Shown here in pieces: positions 1 through 8,705 of a stretch of 64,000 bases of DNA (position 1 is its first letter; each line of letters starts with the position of its first letter). The DNA comes from Acinetobacter shaoyimingii (GTDB taxonomy: Bacteria > Pseudomonadota > Gammaproteobacteria > Pseudomonadales > Moraxellaceae): positions 1,674,001 to 1,738,000 of the forward strand of contig NZ_CP049801.1 in assembly GCF_011578045.1 (NCBI RefSeq). The letters run 5' to 3'. Below the pieces are notes generated by a model, which saw nothing but the letters and a program-made list of their open reading frames with translations, did no database searches and had not been told where the DNA came from. The position numbers were made by a program, and so were the translations under genes.

Positions 1-2
1 TA

Positions 3-437
3 AATGGACGTTTATTGGGTTTAACGCTGAATCATCAATCCAATGGTCGTTCTGATCCACTATCACGCAGTTGGAATCGTGTCATGTTGAATGTAGGATT
101 TGAGCGTGGCAATTTTGCAATGATGGTGCGTCCTTGGTACCGTATTGAAGAAGATGCAGAAGACGATAATAATCCAGATATTAAAAACTATATTGGTCGA
201 GGCGATCTCACCACATTCTATCGTTGGAATGACCATGATTTTTCACTGATGCTTCGTCATTCATTAAAAGGTGGTGATGATTCACGTGGTGCAGTTCAGT
301 TTGATTGGGTATTCCCAATTAAAGGTAAATTGCGTGGACATTTCCAAGTCTTTGATGGTTATGGTGAAAGTTTGATTGACTATAATCACCGTGCGACGTA
401 TATCGGATTAGGTGCTTCATTAATGAATGCTTTTTAA
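3..437 (+). CDS. pldA: Outer-membrane phospholipase A, C-terminal part
   Basis: This is the 3' end of a gene that begins before the window; the frame is open from base 3. OMPLA is a beta-barrel enzyme that hydrolyses phospholipids that have strayed into the outer leaflet of the outer membrane. The stretch NHQSNGR, followed by SRSWNR, holds the His and Ser of the catalytic site. An Asn sits 14 residues after the His, the same spacing as His142/Ser144/Asn156 in the E. coli enzyme. A Ser at +10 matches the calcium-ligand Ser152. The protein ends in Phe, as expected of an outer-membrane barrel. A terminator follows 17 bases after the stop. The TTG at base 15 is internal and not a start. Confidence 0.93.
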   Translation, partial: NGRLLGLTLNHQSNGRSDPLSRSWNRVMLNVGFERGNFAMMVRPWYRIEEDAEDDNNPDIKNYIGRGDLTTFYRWNDHDFSLMLRHSLKGGDDSRGAVQFDWVFPIKGKLRGHFQVFDGYGESLIDYNHRATYIGLGASLMNAF

Positions 438-453
438 TTCGAAATGTTTTCCG

Positions 454-483
454 AAAAGCCATTGTTTGAACAGTGGCTTTTTT
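454..483 (+). terminator. Rho-independent terminator of pldA
   Basis: An inverted repeat (AAAGCCATTG, six-base loop, CAGTGGCTTT) is followed by a T run. It lies just downstream of the pldA stop codon. Confidence 0.85.
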
Positions 484-572
484 ATTGACTTGCATCTGAT
501 GTGTATTCCAGAGTTATACAAAATTTTGCAACAAACATTTTTAAAATGTAGCATCATGTGTATAAACAATAT

Positions 573-603
573 TTGGTTAAATGATGATCTGTGTTAAGAT
601 CAT
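573..603 (+). promoter_or_regulatory. Promoter overlapped by palindrome, upstream of the toxin-antitoxin-like pair
   Basis: TTGGTT at 573-578 and TAAGAT at 595-600, spaced 16 bases apart, resemble a sigma-70 promoter. A perfect inverted repeat, ATGATCT-GTGTTA-AGATCAT (584-603), covers the -10 box. Placement over the promoter of a two-gene unit suggests autorepression, as is usual for toxin-antitoxin operons. The binding protein is inferred. Confidence 0.45.
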
Positions 604-638
604 AGAACACATCACCACAGGTGTCATAGGTGTAGAGA

Positions 639-905
639 ATGGATATGACTACATTTACAGTCATGAAAACCACACTGCAAGAAGAATCATGTATTCCAAC
701 TTATGCTGTGCAAGCATTTCAAAAGGCTTTCACTGAAGCGTATGCTCAACAAGCAGAGATGGTTTATGTCGAACATGCACAACTGATCAAGAAAATGCCA
801 GATGGTCATACGGTTGTGATAAAAGATTTGAGTGATGCTTATGTAGCGCCTCAATTAAAGCGTGCTGTGCTTAAACGTCGTAAGTCCGTAGCATCTTTGG
901 TTTAA
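639..905 (+). CDS. Small unknown protein, possible antitoxin partner of zeta-like kinase
   Basis: The product is 88 residues and belongs to no family I recognise. It starts MDMTTFTVMK, contains a central segment with acidic and hydrophobic residues (about 30-50) and ends in a basic stretch (KRAVLKRRKS). No signal peptide or membrane segment is visible. It lies 61 bases upstream of a zeta-toxin-like gene on the same strand and behind a promoter covered by a palindrome, the usual place for an antitoxin. Unlike classical epsilon antitoxin I see no three-helix signature, so the antitoxin role is inferred from position only. An alternative start is the ATG two codons later. Confidence 0.6.
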   Translation: MDMTTFTVMKTTLQEESCIPTYAVQAFQKAFTEAYAQQAEMVYVEHAQLIKKMPDGHTVVIKDLSDAYVAPQLKRAVLKRRKSVASLV

Positions 906-966
906 AGTATTGTTTAAGTTTTAAATTTTTTTATTAATTTTCTATTTTTTGATATAGATAGCGCTT

Positions 967-1713
967 GTGCCAAAACCACGTATTCGAATGTTTGCAGGAC
1001 CAAATGGTTCAGGGAAAAGTACGATCATTGAATATTTGTCACCACGACAGGTAGGCGCATTTCTAAATGCAGATGAATTGGAAAAAGTATTAAAACAAAC
1101 GCATCGACTTGATCCTAGCCATTACCATTCTGAGCTGTCCGCCCAAAAACTGATTCATTTCCTCGAACAGAAAATACGTAAAGTTGGGCAAAAAAGTAAG
1201 CCATTATTAGCTAAGTTGCCTGTCATTCAGCCTGATGGTGCAATTGCGTTTCAACCGAGTGAAATAGACTCGTATTTGGCAGCTCGAATTATTGATTTTA
1301 TTCGTTTTGAATTTTTAGCACTGAATATAAGTTTTACCTTTGAAACAGTGATGTCGCACATCAGTAAAGTTGAGTTTTTAAAACAAGCGCAGGAACAGGG
1401 TTTTAGAACTTATTTATATTATGTCGCAACAGTAGATCCTGACATCAACATTGCTCGCGTTCAATATCGTGTAGATATGGGTGGACATCCAGTAGCTGAG
1501 CATAAAATTCGTGAACGTTATACACGAAGTTTAGATTTATTGATGTCCGCCGTAGAATACGCCAATCGTGCCTATATTTTTGATAATTCGTCCAATGGGC
1601 AAATGGCATCGTTTATTGCGGAAATAGAAGAGGGTGAACGCTTAAAGTTAAACCCTGAAATTGAACAATTTCCAAGATGGTTTGTAGACAAAGTTTTAAC
1701 TGAATTTCAATAA
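967..1713 (+). CDS. Zeta-toxin-like P-loop kinase
   Basis: The 248-residue protein opens with a Walker A loop, AGPNGSGKST (Lys17), followed by FLNADELE. FTFETVMSH about 100 residues later is the zeta-type motif that positions the UDP-GlcNAc substrate, and RVDMGGHPV and RERY carry basic residues expected in the lid. Zeta toxins phosphorylate UDP-N-acetylglucosamine and block peptidoglycan synthesis. Related P-loop proteins of unknown substrate occur singly in many chromosomes, so toxicity here is not proven. The start is a GTG, the most upstream one in frame; there is no clear ribosome-binding site. The gene sits behind a small possible antitoxin and ends at a terminator shared with convergent dsbD. 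Confidence 0.75.
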   Translation: MPKPRIRMFAGPNGSGKSTIIEYLSPRQVGAFLNADELEKVLKQTHRLDPSHYHSELSAQKLIHFLEQKIRKVGQKSKPLLAKLPVIQPDGAIAFQPSEIDSYLAARIIDFIRFEFLALNISFTFETVMSHISKVEFLKQAQEQGFRTYLYYVATVDPDINIARVQYRVDMGGHPVAEHKIRERYTRSLDLLMSAVEYANRAYIFDNSSNGQMASFIAEIEEGERLKLNPEIEQFPRWFVDKVLTEFQ

Positions 1714-1718
1714 AAAAC

Positions 1719-1749
1719 GCCCGTATTTAATTGTAAATACGGGCATTTT
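1719..1749. terminator. Bidirectional terminator between zeta-like gene and dsbD
   Basis: A perfect 11-bp stem (GCCCGTATTTA/TAAATACGGGC, four-base loop) is flanked by A and T runs. It sits between two convergent genes and can serve both. Confidence 0.88.
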
Positions 1750-1781
1750 TAATCTAAGAGAATCTTTGCTAAATTTATGAC

Positions 1782-3641
1782 TCAATGCGTTTTTAATTTA
1801 TCTAACACTTGAATCAGTTCATTTGCTTTAAATGTTCCAGTGAGTCGAAGGTTGCGAATTTCCTGACCATCTGGCTGGAAAAGTAAGAGCGTTGGGGGGC
1901 CTAGAATTTCATGATCTTTTAAAATCAGATCTTGTGAAGCGTTATAGTGAGATAAGTCTAGTTTGATTAAATAATAATGCTGTAAATGTTCCTGCACATC
2001 TGTACGTGTAAAGACTTCACGTTCCAGCGGCTGGCATGCAACACACCAATCAGCATAGACATCAATCACCACAATCTTATTTTTTTCGTGGGCTTCATTC
2101 ATTGCAAGTTTTAATTGTTCACTGGTGGTGACTTTATTCCAAATAATCAAATCATTTTGCAAATGCTCAATTTGATTTGATTTCATGCCTAGTTGGAATT
2201 GCCACACACTTAAGCACAATACACATACTGCGATCAGCGAAACCAAAATACGTGCAAACAACTTTTGATTGTCTTTGATGACTTTAATTAAATAAAGCGC
2301 AAGTACAAGTCCGATAGCTCCGAGCATGTAGGCATAGACTTCTGTACTGAGCATTGGACGAATGAAGTAAACAGCCATCATAAGCATCAAAAAGCCAAAA
2401 CAGACTTTGAGATGATTCATCCATAGTCCAGGTTTTGGTAAAAGCTTGGTTCCAAATACACTCGCGATAAACAGTGGAACGCCAATCCCCAAACCGAGTA
2501 TCAATAAATATAAACCGCCCAAAACAGCACTATGACTTTGTGAAACAAAAAGCAATGCACCTGCCAATGGGGCACTCATACAAGGACCAATAATCAGTGC
2601 CGAGAGTGCACCCATGACACCAGCACCCACAATTGTGCCTGCTTTTTGCCGATTTTGAACTTGGTTTAACCGTTGTGTAAGTGCCTGCGGTAAAGACAGT
2701 TGAAATAAACCAAATAAATTTAATGCAAAAATCACAAAGAGCAGTGCAAATAATGAAATAAAAATCGGGTTTTGGAACCAACGCTGAAAGCTGTAACCAA
2801 TTTCAGCCACAAAAATGCCCATGAGGCTATAAACCAAAGCCATGCTGATAACAAAACTTAATGCGATAGCAGCAGCTTTATAGCCAGAATTACGTTGAAT
2901 AATAATGGTGGATAAAATAGGGATGAGGGGTAATGAGCAAGGCAAAAAAGCCAATAAAATACCTAGAATAAAGAAAATTAGCAGATTTAATCCAATACTC
3001 TCTTTAGAGAGTAACTTAAAGAACGATTGGTCATTGTTCCATTCAATTAAAGGTGCATTGCTTGCCTGATCAACATCAATCTCTGAGTCGGAATCAGTAT
3101 TTCTTTGGGCATTTGTGATTGAATCTAATGAAGATTGTACCGTATCTTGTTCAATTGCATTATTGCGTTGGGTATTGAGCGGATTATTTGAAGATGTACT
3201 CCACGCAGATTGAGGCGTTGGAGTATTCTGCGGTAATAAGCCAGATGCATCCGTTTCAATGATTTTACTTTGTGGCGGATAACACAATCCATCTTTGGCA
3301 CAGCCTTGCCAAGTAATTTTATATTGCGTATTGGGCCGAACATCTATAACAATATTGACCTGATGATAATGAACTTGTGTTAATCCGAATGTAGGATCAT
3401 CTTTTGGCTGTCCTTTTGGAAGTTGAAAATGAACAGGTTTTTGTTCAGCACTGATTTTAAATTGATCATGATAAAGATAATAATCTGGAGCGATATTCCA
3501 ATTCAGCTTTACTTGTTGCTCAGTCACAGATTCGGAAGACAACTGAAAAGCTTGATCTGCTGGAAGGAATTCTGAATTGGCAAAACTATATGTGCTTAAA
3601 CCGATTGTAGTGATTAAGCATAATTTGAATAGAGATCGCAA
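1782..3641 (-). CDS. dsbD: Thiol:disulfide interchange protein DsbD
   Basis: DsbD moves electrons from cytoplasmic thioredoxin across the inner membrane to periplasmic partners such as DsbC. All three parts are visible: an N-terminal periplasmic domain with the Cys pair in CAKDGLCYPP (residues 114 and 120), a central eight-helix membrane domain with LPCSLPLIP and GPCMSAPLAG, and a C-terminal thioredoxin domain with DWCVACQ about 85 residues from the end. The frame can be extended to 3704, but a TTG at 3641 has AGGA eight bases upstream and gives a clean signal peptide (MRSLFKLCLITTIGL... cut after SFA). The longer ATG start adds 21 residues with a poor ribosome-binding site, so I prefer the TTG start (619 residues). 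Confidence 0.92.
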   Translation of the reverse strand: MRSLFKLCLITTIGLSTYSFANSEFLPADQAFQLSSESVTEQQVKLNWNIAPDYYLYHDQFKISAEQKPVHFQLPKGQPKDDPTFGLTQVHYHQVNIVIDVRPNTQYKITWQGCAKDGLCYPPQSKIIETDASGLLPQNTPTPQSAWSTSSNNPLNTQRNNAIEQDTVQSSLDSITNAQRNTDSDSEIDVDQASNAPLIEWNNDQSFFKLLSKESIGLNLLIFFILGILLAFLPCSLPLIPILSTIIIQRNSGYKAAAIALSFVISMALVYSLMGIFVAEIGYSFQRWFQNPIFISLFALLFVIFALNLFGLFQLSLPQALTQRLNQVQNRQKAGTIVGAGVMGALSALIIGPCMSAPLAGALLFVSQSHSAVLGGLYLLILGLGIGVPLFIASVFGTKLLPKPGLWMNHLKVCFGFLMLMMAVYFIRPMLSTEVYAYMLGAIGLVLALYLIKVIKDNQKLFARILVSLIAVCVLCLSVWQFQLGMKSNQIEHLQNDLIIWNKVTTSEQLKLAMNEAHEKNKIVVIDVYADWCVACQPLEREVFTRTDVQEHLQHYYLIKLDLSHYNASQDLILKDHEILGPPTLLLFQPDGQEIRNLRLTGTFKANELIQVLDKLKTH

Positions 3642-3704
3642 AAGAATTTTCCTAAAAGCTAAAATTAAAAAAAGATGAATTTGATAGGATTTTCGCATCA
3701 ACAT

Positions 3705-3984
3705 TTTATTATTCTCAAGGAGTCAGAACCAAATGAAAAGCATTTTATTGTTGTTCATATCAAAAATAATATCATAATCAAATGCATAAGCATTGCATAT
3801 CAAGTTAAAGCGAATAAATGATAGAAGCAAGCGTTCCGTCTAGGTGAATACTTTTTAATTCATTTATATTTTTTAGGTATAAAAAGGAAGCAGGTTTAGT
3901 ATTCTTTTTTGACCTATTGGTTTATTTTATCGGCTATTATACTTTTAATTTGCAACTGAAGTGACAATTCATTACGAATTTAAT
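3705..3984. other. Intergenic region upstream of dsbD and tRNA-fMet
   Basis: This stretch holds the dsbD promoter region (minus strand) and leads to the tRNA promoter (plus strand). On the plus strand, GGAG at 3719-3722 lies ten bases before a 14-codon reading frame (3733-3777) for a hydrophobic peptide, MKSILLLFISKIIS; its reality is uncertain. No other gene was seen. Confidence 0.4.
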
Positions 3985-4013
3985 TTGCTAAATTAAGACA
4001 TTAAGCGTATAAC
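3985..4013 (+). promoter_or_regulatory. Promoter of tRNA-fMet
   Basis: TTGCTA (3985-3990) and TATAAC (4008-4013) are separated by 17 bases. The -10 box ends 12 bases before the tRNA 5' end. Confidence 0.6.
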
Positions 4014-4025
4014 AGTACCTGTCGG

Positions 4026-4102
<77 letters not shown>

Positions 4103-4419
4103 ATCCAGAGTTAAATATGGCTAAAAGAGAAAATAGTCCGTGTTTAAGGTGATTTGGTAGAGCATCGTCAAGCATTGTTCATGTGTTTAAATATCCGAGG
4201 TCTAAAGAGTACAAAAGCTCTTTTTCCTTGATGTAAATAAAGATCAATTCATATTTGTTTTAATGACATCGTCAACGATAAACGTGGTTTAGTGATCCAG
4301 AACCATTCTAATGAAAAAATGATATATCGCTGTAAATAGAGAAAATAAAACAAATTCAATGATCTCACAAACATTGATCTTGATATCACAATGAATAATG
4401 CACTGAAAATGAAATTCTA
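4103..4419. other. Intergenic region with a tRNA D-arm-like fragment
   Basis: No gene is convincing here. TTGGTAGAGCATCGTC at about 4156-4171 resembles the D-arm and anticodon-stem start of an elongator tRNA, but the 5' strand of the D stem and the acceptor stem do not fold. It may be a decayed tRNA or chance. Confidence 0.3.
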
Positions 4420-4686
4420 ATGTTGGAATTTCAGTTGGTAAAGATATTGGTGTATAAATTGAAAAAATCTGAAAAATTAATTGCAAAATCTGTAAATGGT
4501 CGTGAAATTGTTGTGTCTTTGATTCCTTCAATAAAAAAGCAAAGTACGCGTGAAGGCTTTAAATGGGTTGAAGTAGGTAAAAGAGTATTACTACAATCTG
4601 GTATTGAAATTGAATTAAACTTAGACGGACGTAGTTTCTATACAGGCATTCACGAAATGTTCCGTTTAGAAGCACGTGTTTGCTAA
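4420..4686 (+). CDS. Small conserved-looking protein of unknown function
   Basis: I do not recognise this 88-residue protein. It is basic at the N terminus (KLKKSEKLIAKSVNGREI) and predicted to be beta-rich (REIVVSLIP, KRVLLQSGIEIELNLDG), with no signal peptide or Cys pair. The real start may be the in-frame TTG at 4447 or GTG at 4450, giving about 77 residues. The region after it is strongly codon-like, the stop is followed by a strong terminator, and no overlapping frame competes, so a real gene is likely. It stands alone between the tRNA and the convergent transporter. Confidence 0.6.
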   Translation: MLEFQLVKILVYKLKKSEKLIAKSVNGREIVVSLIPSIKKQSTREGFKWVEVGKRVLLQSGIEIELNLDGRSFYTGIHEMFRLEARVC

Positions 4687-4710
4687 TCACGAAAATCTAG
4701 AATCAAACAA

Positions 4711-4737
4711 AAAACCGCTTATGTAAGCGGTTTTTTT
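4711..4737. terminator. Terminator shared by small gene and atoE
   Basis: AAAACCGCTT-ATGT-AAGCGGTTTT forms a ten-pair stem flanked by A and T runs. It lies between convergent genes. Confidence 0.88.
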
Positions 4738-4770
4738 ATGTGCTGTATTGGTATATTTAGAGGGAGCTAT

Positions 4771-6189
4771 TTAGCTGAATACCGGTGGAGCATAGGTCAG
4801 TGTTCGTCCTAAAATCCACAGTAAAAATAACACCAAAGGTAAATGGAATATCAATTGCGTGACTGTAAATCCGATGACATCCTTCGCTTTTAATTTTAAA
4901 ATACCCAGCATGGGTAACATAAAGAAGGGGTTAATTAAATTCGGTAAAGCTTCTGCTGCATTATAAATTTGCACTGACCAACCTAAGTGTACTTTTAAAT
5001 CATGGGCAGCTTGCATCACATAGGGTGCTTCAATAATCCATTTCCCACCACCAGAAGGAATAAAAAATCCTAAGATCGCCGAATATATTCCCATGACTAT
5101 AGCAAAGGTTTCTTTTGTGGCAATGGAGACAAAAAATTCTGCAATATAATGGGAAAGTGATAAATCTGCACTATTTACAGCATTGGTCATGATAAATGCA
5201 ATACTGCCATACAGTGGAAACTGAATTAAAACACCAGAGACAGCAGGAACAGCTTTTGCGACAGCATTTAAAAAGTTTCGGGGTGTGCCGTGTAAGGCTA
5301 TACCGAGCATTAAAAAGATAAAGTTGTAGGTGTTTAAGCTGGATATTGCAATAATCGGATTGCTTTTGGTATATTCATTAAACATCCAGAGTAAGCCTAA
5401 AACCACAATTAAAATACTTAAAATAGGCGAGTTTTCTAGCCAATCTCCAGGACGCTTTGGCGTATTTTCAGCTTTTTGTTCTTTATCTTCATCCCATTGA
5501 ATATCAAATTGATCAATGGTTTTAATGCTATTGCCTTTGGGGGCTGACCAAAATGCAATCGCAATCGATACGATAATTAAAACAGCAGTCATGATCATCG
5601 ATTGTGGAAGAAAAATGGTTTCGGTAAATGGTATGACTCCTGATAGGTTATAAAGCGGTTCAGGCAAACTGGCTTTATTGGCTTGCAGTTGTGCTGCTGA
5701 AGAACTTATACCCAGTGCCCATGTTGCACCCATACCAATAATTGCCGCCGCTGCCGCAGCACGATAGTCCATATTCAGCTCTTTACGTTTGGCTAAAGCA
5801 ATCACCAGTAACGCCGTTAATACGGTACTCATTGCCCAGTTGATTAAAGAGATAAACAAACTGACAGTTGCCACCAAAACGATTGCACCACGTCCAGAAT
5901 TGGGGATTTTTGCCATTTTTCGAATTAAGATTTCGACTGGTTTTGAGACAGACACCACATAACCAACGATAATCAACATGCACATTTGCATGGTGAATGG
6001 AATCAAACTCCAAAAACCGTTTCCGAAAGAAATGGCGACATCTTGAACGGGTGCACCAATGGATAAAGCTGCAATTGCAACAATAATCACACCTAAAAGT
6101 GCAAAGATATACGAGTCTGGAAACCATTTTTCAGACCAATCACTCACTCTTAAGGCAAATCTTTGTAATATATTTTGAGAATGATCCAT
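4771..6189 (-). CDS. atoE: Short-chain fatty acid / acetoacetate transporter, AtoE family
   Basis: This membrane protein of about 472 residues has 12 or so hydrophobic segments and the family traits around WFPDSYIFALLG near the N terminus and PSGGGKWIIEAPYVM in the last third. AtoE carriers import short-chain fatty acids such as butyrate or acetoacetate. GGAG lies nine bases before the ATG at 6189, so I prefer this start (MDHSQNILQRF) to the ATG five codons upstream. It is the last gene of the leucine-degradation operon, right after the acetoacetate CoA-transferase. The substrate is therefore probably acetoacetate, the end product of that pathway. Confidence 0.88.
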   Translation of the reverse strand: MDHSQNILQRFALRVSDWSEKWFPDSYIFALLGVIIVAIAALSIGAPVQDVAISFGNGFWSLIPFTMQMCMLIIVGYVVSVSKPVEILIRKMAKIPNSGRGAIVLVATVSLFISLINWAMSTVLTALLVIALAKRKELNMDYRAAAAAAIIGMGATWALGISSSAAQLQANKASLPEPLYNLSGVIPFTETIFLPQSMIMTAVLIIVSIAIAFWSAPKGNSIKTIDQFDIQWDEDKEQKAENTPKRPGDWLENSPILSILIVVLGLLWMFNEYTKSNPIIAISSLNTYNFIFLMLGIALHGTPRNFLNAVAKAVPAVSGVLIQFPLYGSIAFIMTNAVNSADLSLSHYIAEFFVSIATKETFAIVMGIYSAILGFFIPSGGGKWIIEAPYVMQAAHDLKVHLGWSVQIYNAAEALPNLINPFFMLPMLGILKLKAKDVIGFTVTQLIFHLPLVLFLLWILGRTLTYAPPVFS

Positions 6190-6315
6190 ATTGTTAAACT
6201 CCATTCTTATTAAATATTGAACAGTAATCCTGACTGTTTTTAGAAAATAAAAGCCTGATCACATTGGACAGATCAAGCCAATGAGTCCTTATGTGTGAAA
6301 TCAATATGTAGAAAC

Positions 6316-6350
6316 GAAATGAGGCCGTTCAATAATCACGACCTCATTTC
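6316..6350. repeat. Inverted repeat between atoA and atoE
   Basis: GAAATGAGG (6316-6324) and CCTCATTTC (6342-6350) can pair around a 17-base loop, with two further C-G pairs inside. No T run follows on either strand, so it is more likely an mRNA processing or stability hairpin inside the operon than a terminator. Confidence 0.5.
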
Positions 6351-6366
6351 TTGGAAATTTATTAAC

Positions 6367-6996
6367 TTATTGAAGCAGTTGTACACCTGTGACTTTTTGA
6401 ATTTCATCGAAAGTGACATCTTTTGCCAGTTCGACCAGTTTTACCCCATCTGGAGTAATGTCTAAAACACCTAAGTCGGTAATGACACGATGGACAACGG
6501 CTTTACCTGTCAGTGGCAGGGAGCATTGATCCACAATTTTCGGTGTGCCATCTTTGGCGCAGTGTTCCATGAGTACGACTACGCGTTGTACGCCAGCCAC
6601 CAAGTCCATTGCACCGCCCATACCTTTGACTTTTTTGCCTGGAATCATCCAGTTGGCAAGATCACCCGTTTGAGAGACTTCCATTGCGCCTAAAATGGCA
6701 ATATTGACATGTCCGCCACGAATCATAGCAAAGGAGTCTGCACTGGAGAAAAACGATGCTCCTTTACGTGCAGTGACCGTTTGTTTACCAGCATTAATCA
6801 AATCGGCATCGACAGTTTCTTTTGTAGGAAATTCACCAATGCCTAAAAGCCCATTTTCAGACTGAAGCCACACATTGATATGCTCTGGAATGTAATTCGC
6901 CACCAATGTGGGCAAGCCAATCCCTAAATTGACATAAAATCCATCTTCTAACTCTAAGGCCGCTCTTTGAGCCATTTCATTTCTTGTCCAAGCCAT
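6367..6996 (-). CDS. atoA: 3-oxoacid (acetoacetate) CoA-transferase subunit B
   Basis: The 209-residue beta subunit carries SENGLLGIG (about residues 46-54), whose Glu forms the glutamyl-CoA thioester in this enzyme class. With the alpha subunit it transfers CoA between an acyl-CoA and acetoacetate in the cytoplasm. GGAGG stands eight bases before the ATG, and only a few bases separate it from the subunit A stop. Its place at the end of the liu operon fits activation of the acetoacetate that HMG-CoA lyase makes. Other acceptors within the 3-oxoacid family cannot be excluded. Confidence 0.93.
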   Translation of the reverse strand: MAWTRNEMAQRAALELEDGFYVNLGIGLPTLVANYIPEHINVWLQSENGLLGIGEFPTKETVDADLINAGKQTVTARKGASFFSSADSFAMIRGGHVNIAILGAMEVSQTGDLANWMIPGKKVKGMGGAMDLVAGVQRVVVLMEHCAKDGTPKIVDQCSLPLTGKAVVHRVITDLGVLDITPDGVKLVELAKDVTFDEIQKVTGVQLLQ

Positions 6997-6999
6997 GAT

Positions 7000-7704
7000 T
7001 TAAGCCTCCGCCTTCAAAGTCATTTGTTCGATGCGTTTTTCAGGATGCGCATTGAGCACAATACGGTTGATGTAAATACCTGGCAAATGAATCGAGTCTG
7101 GATCCAGTTCACCAATTTCAACAATTTCTTCTACTTCGGCAACAGCAATTTTGCCTGCCATCGCACAGACTGGGTTAAAATTTTGTGCGGTTTTACGGAA
7201 GATGAGATTACCTGCTGTATCTGCTTTCCAAGCTTTCACGAGTGCTACATCTGCTGTTAAAGATTCTTCCAAAATATATTCTTTACCATCATAGGTACGT
7301 ACTTCTTTTCCTTCGGCAATGAGCGTGCCTACACCCGTTTGGGTAAAGAAAGCTGGAATACCAGCTCCACCTGCACGGAGTTTTTCAGCCAATGTTCCTT
7401 GTGGTGTGAGTTCGACTTCAAGTTCACCATTTAAATACTGACGCTCAAATTCTTTATTTTCACCCACATAAGATGAAATCATTTTCTTAATTTGCTTGGT
7501 TTCGAGTAACAATCCTAAGCCAAAACCATCGACACCTGCATTATTGGAAATACAGGTCAGTTGTTTTGCACCAGTATGTTTTAAAGCCAAAATCAAAGCT
7601 TCAGGAATACCACATAAACCAAAACCACCTACGGCTAAGGTTTGTCCATCTTGAATAATATCTTGCAGTGCGGCATCAGCACTGTCATATACTTTATTTG
7701 TCAT
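7000..7704 (-). CDS. atoD: 3-oxoacid (acetoacetate) CoA-transferase subunit A
   Basis: This 234-residue alpha subunit shows the glycine-rich CoA-binding start [14 protein letters not shown] (about 21-34) and [16 protein letters not shown] further on, both typical of the SCOT/AtoD family. A GAGG box lies six bases before the ATG. It follows liuE by 80 bases and precedes subunit B by three, so the two subunits are translated together. Product: acetoacetyl-CoA from acetoacetate with succinyl-CoA or acetyl-CoA as donor. Confidence 0.93.
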   Translation of the reverse strand: MTNKVYDSADAALQDIIQDGQTLAVGGFGLCGIPEALILALKHTGAKQLTCISNNAGVDGFGLGLLLETKQIKKMISSYVGENKEFERQYLNGELEVELTPQGTLAEKLRAGGAGIPAFFTQTGVGTLIAEGKEVRTYDGKEYILEESLTADVALVKAWKADTAGNLIFRKTAQNFNPVCAMAGKIAVAEVEEIVEIGELDPDSIHLPGIYINRIVLNAHPEKRIEQMTLKAEA

Positions 7705-7784
7705 ACATGACCTCTATTATTATGGTTTTACCGTTAGACGGAATATCCTTTTTGAGTTTTCCTCTTTATCAAAGAGGGTGAAGA

Positions 7785-8705
7785 TTACGCACAGCGTGTT
7801 TGCCAATAGGCATTGGCATAATTTGATGGATTATTACGCTGTAAAACTTGACTAATGTTCTGTGAGGCCTTCATTAAAGCATCGAGATCAATGCCTGTTG
7901 TAAAGCCCATTTTTGACAGCAAATAATACAGATCTTCAGTGGATACATTGCCAGAAGCGCCTTTGGCATAGGGGCAACCACCGAGTCCTGCAATCGAGGA
8001 ATCGAAAATACGAATCCCTTGTTGCAAGGACTGATAAATATTAGCAATTGCCATACCATAGGTATTGTGAAAATGACCTGCTAAATAGTGTGCATCCATA
8101 CTTGATAAACAAGCATCCCAAACTTTGGCAACACGATCTGGCGTTGCCGTACCAATGGTTTCACCTAAAGACACTTCATAGCAGCCCATATCGAGTAAGC
8201 GCTGGGTGACTTCAGCCACTTTATGTGGATCAATGGCTCCTTCATAAGGGCAATCGACAATACACGACACATAACCACGAACTTTAATGTTATTTGCTTT
8301 GGCAGATGCCATGATATCGGCAAATTTATCAAAGCTTTCATCGATTGAGCAGTTGATATTTTTTTGAGTAAAACTTTCTGAAGCAGCAGTAAATACCGCT
8401 ACTTCAGTACAACCCACTGCCAATGCCGATTCAAAACCTTTGATGTTCGGCGTCAGCAAGCTGAATTGAATATTTGGGTCTTTAGGCAACTCTGCATACA
8501 GTCGATCGCTGTCTGACATCTGTGGCACCCACTTGGCAGAGACACAGGAACCAACTTCAATATTTTTAAGCCCAGTCTGCATTAAATCTAAAATTAGATT
8601 TTTTCGATCCTCCAATGTCAGTGGCGTCTTTTCGTTTTGAAGCCCATCACGCGGACCGACTTCGACAATTTTAACGAAATTTGAACCCTGTAAATTCATT
8701 GTCAT
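7785..8705 (-). CDS. liuE: Hydroxymethylglutaryl-CoA lyase
   Basis: This enzyme splits HMG-CoA into acetyl-CoA and acetoacetate, the last step of leucine breakdown. The 306-residue protein shows VEVGPRDGLQNE (Asp20 region), the metal-binding HFHNTYG (His211, His213) and the signature GGCPYAKGASGNV with catalytic Cys244. Its ATG overlaps the stop of the carboxylase alpha gene in an ATGA junction, indicating translational coupling. An alternative ATG lies two codons downstream. Confidence 0.95.
   Translation of the reverse strand: MTMNLQGSNFVKIVEVGPRDGLQNEKTPLTLEDRKNLILDLMQTGLKNIEVGSCVSAKWVPQMSDSDRLYAELPKDPNIQFSLLTPNIKGFESALAVGCTEVAVFTAASESFTQKNINCSIDESFDKFADIMASAKANNIKVRGYVSCIVDCPYEGAIDPHKVAEVTQRLLDMGCYEVSLGETIGTATPDRVAKVWDACLSSMDAHYLAGHFHNTYGMAIANIYQSLQQGIRIFDSSIAGLGGCPYAKGASGNVSTEDLYYLLSKMGFTTGIDLDALMKASQNISQVLQRNNPSNYANAYWQTRCA

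Noticed and set aside
3909..3943. TTGACC and TATACT as a tRNA promoter
   Set aside because: The spacing is 23 bases; the pair at 3985-4013 with 17 bases is better and nearer.
4289..4531. 80-codon minus-strand frame overlapping the small unknown gene
   Set aside because: Overlaps the plus-strand gene that has a terminator at its end; Ile/Phe-rich content is typical of antisense AT-rich DNA.
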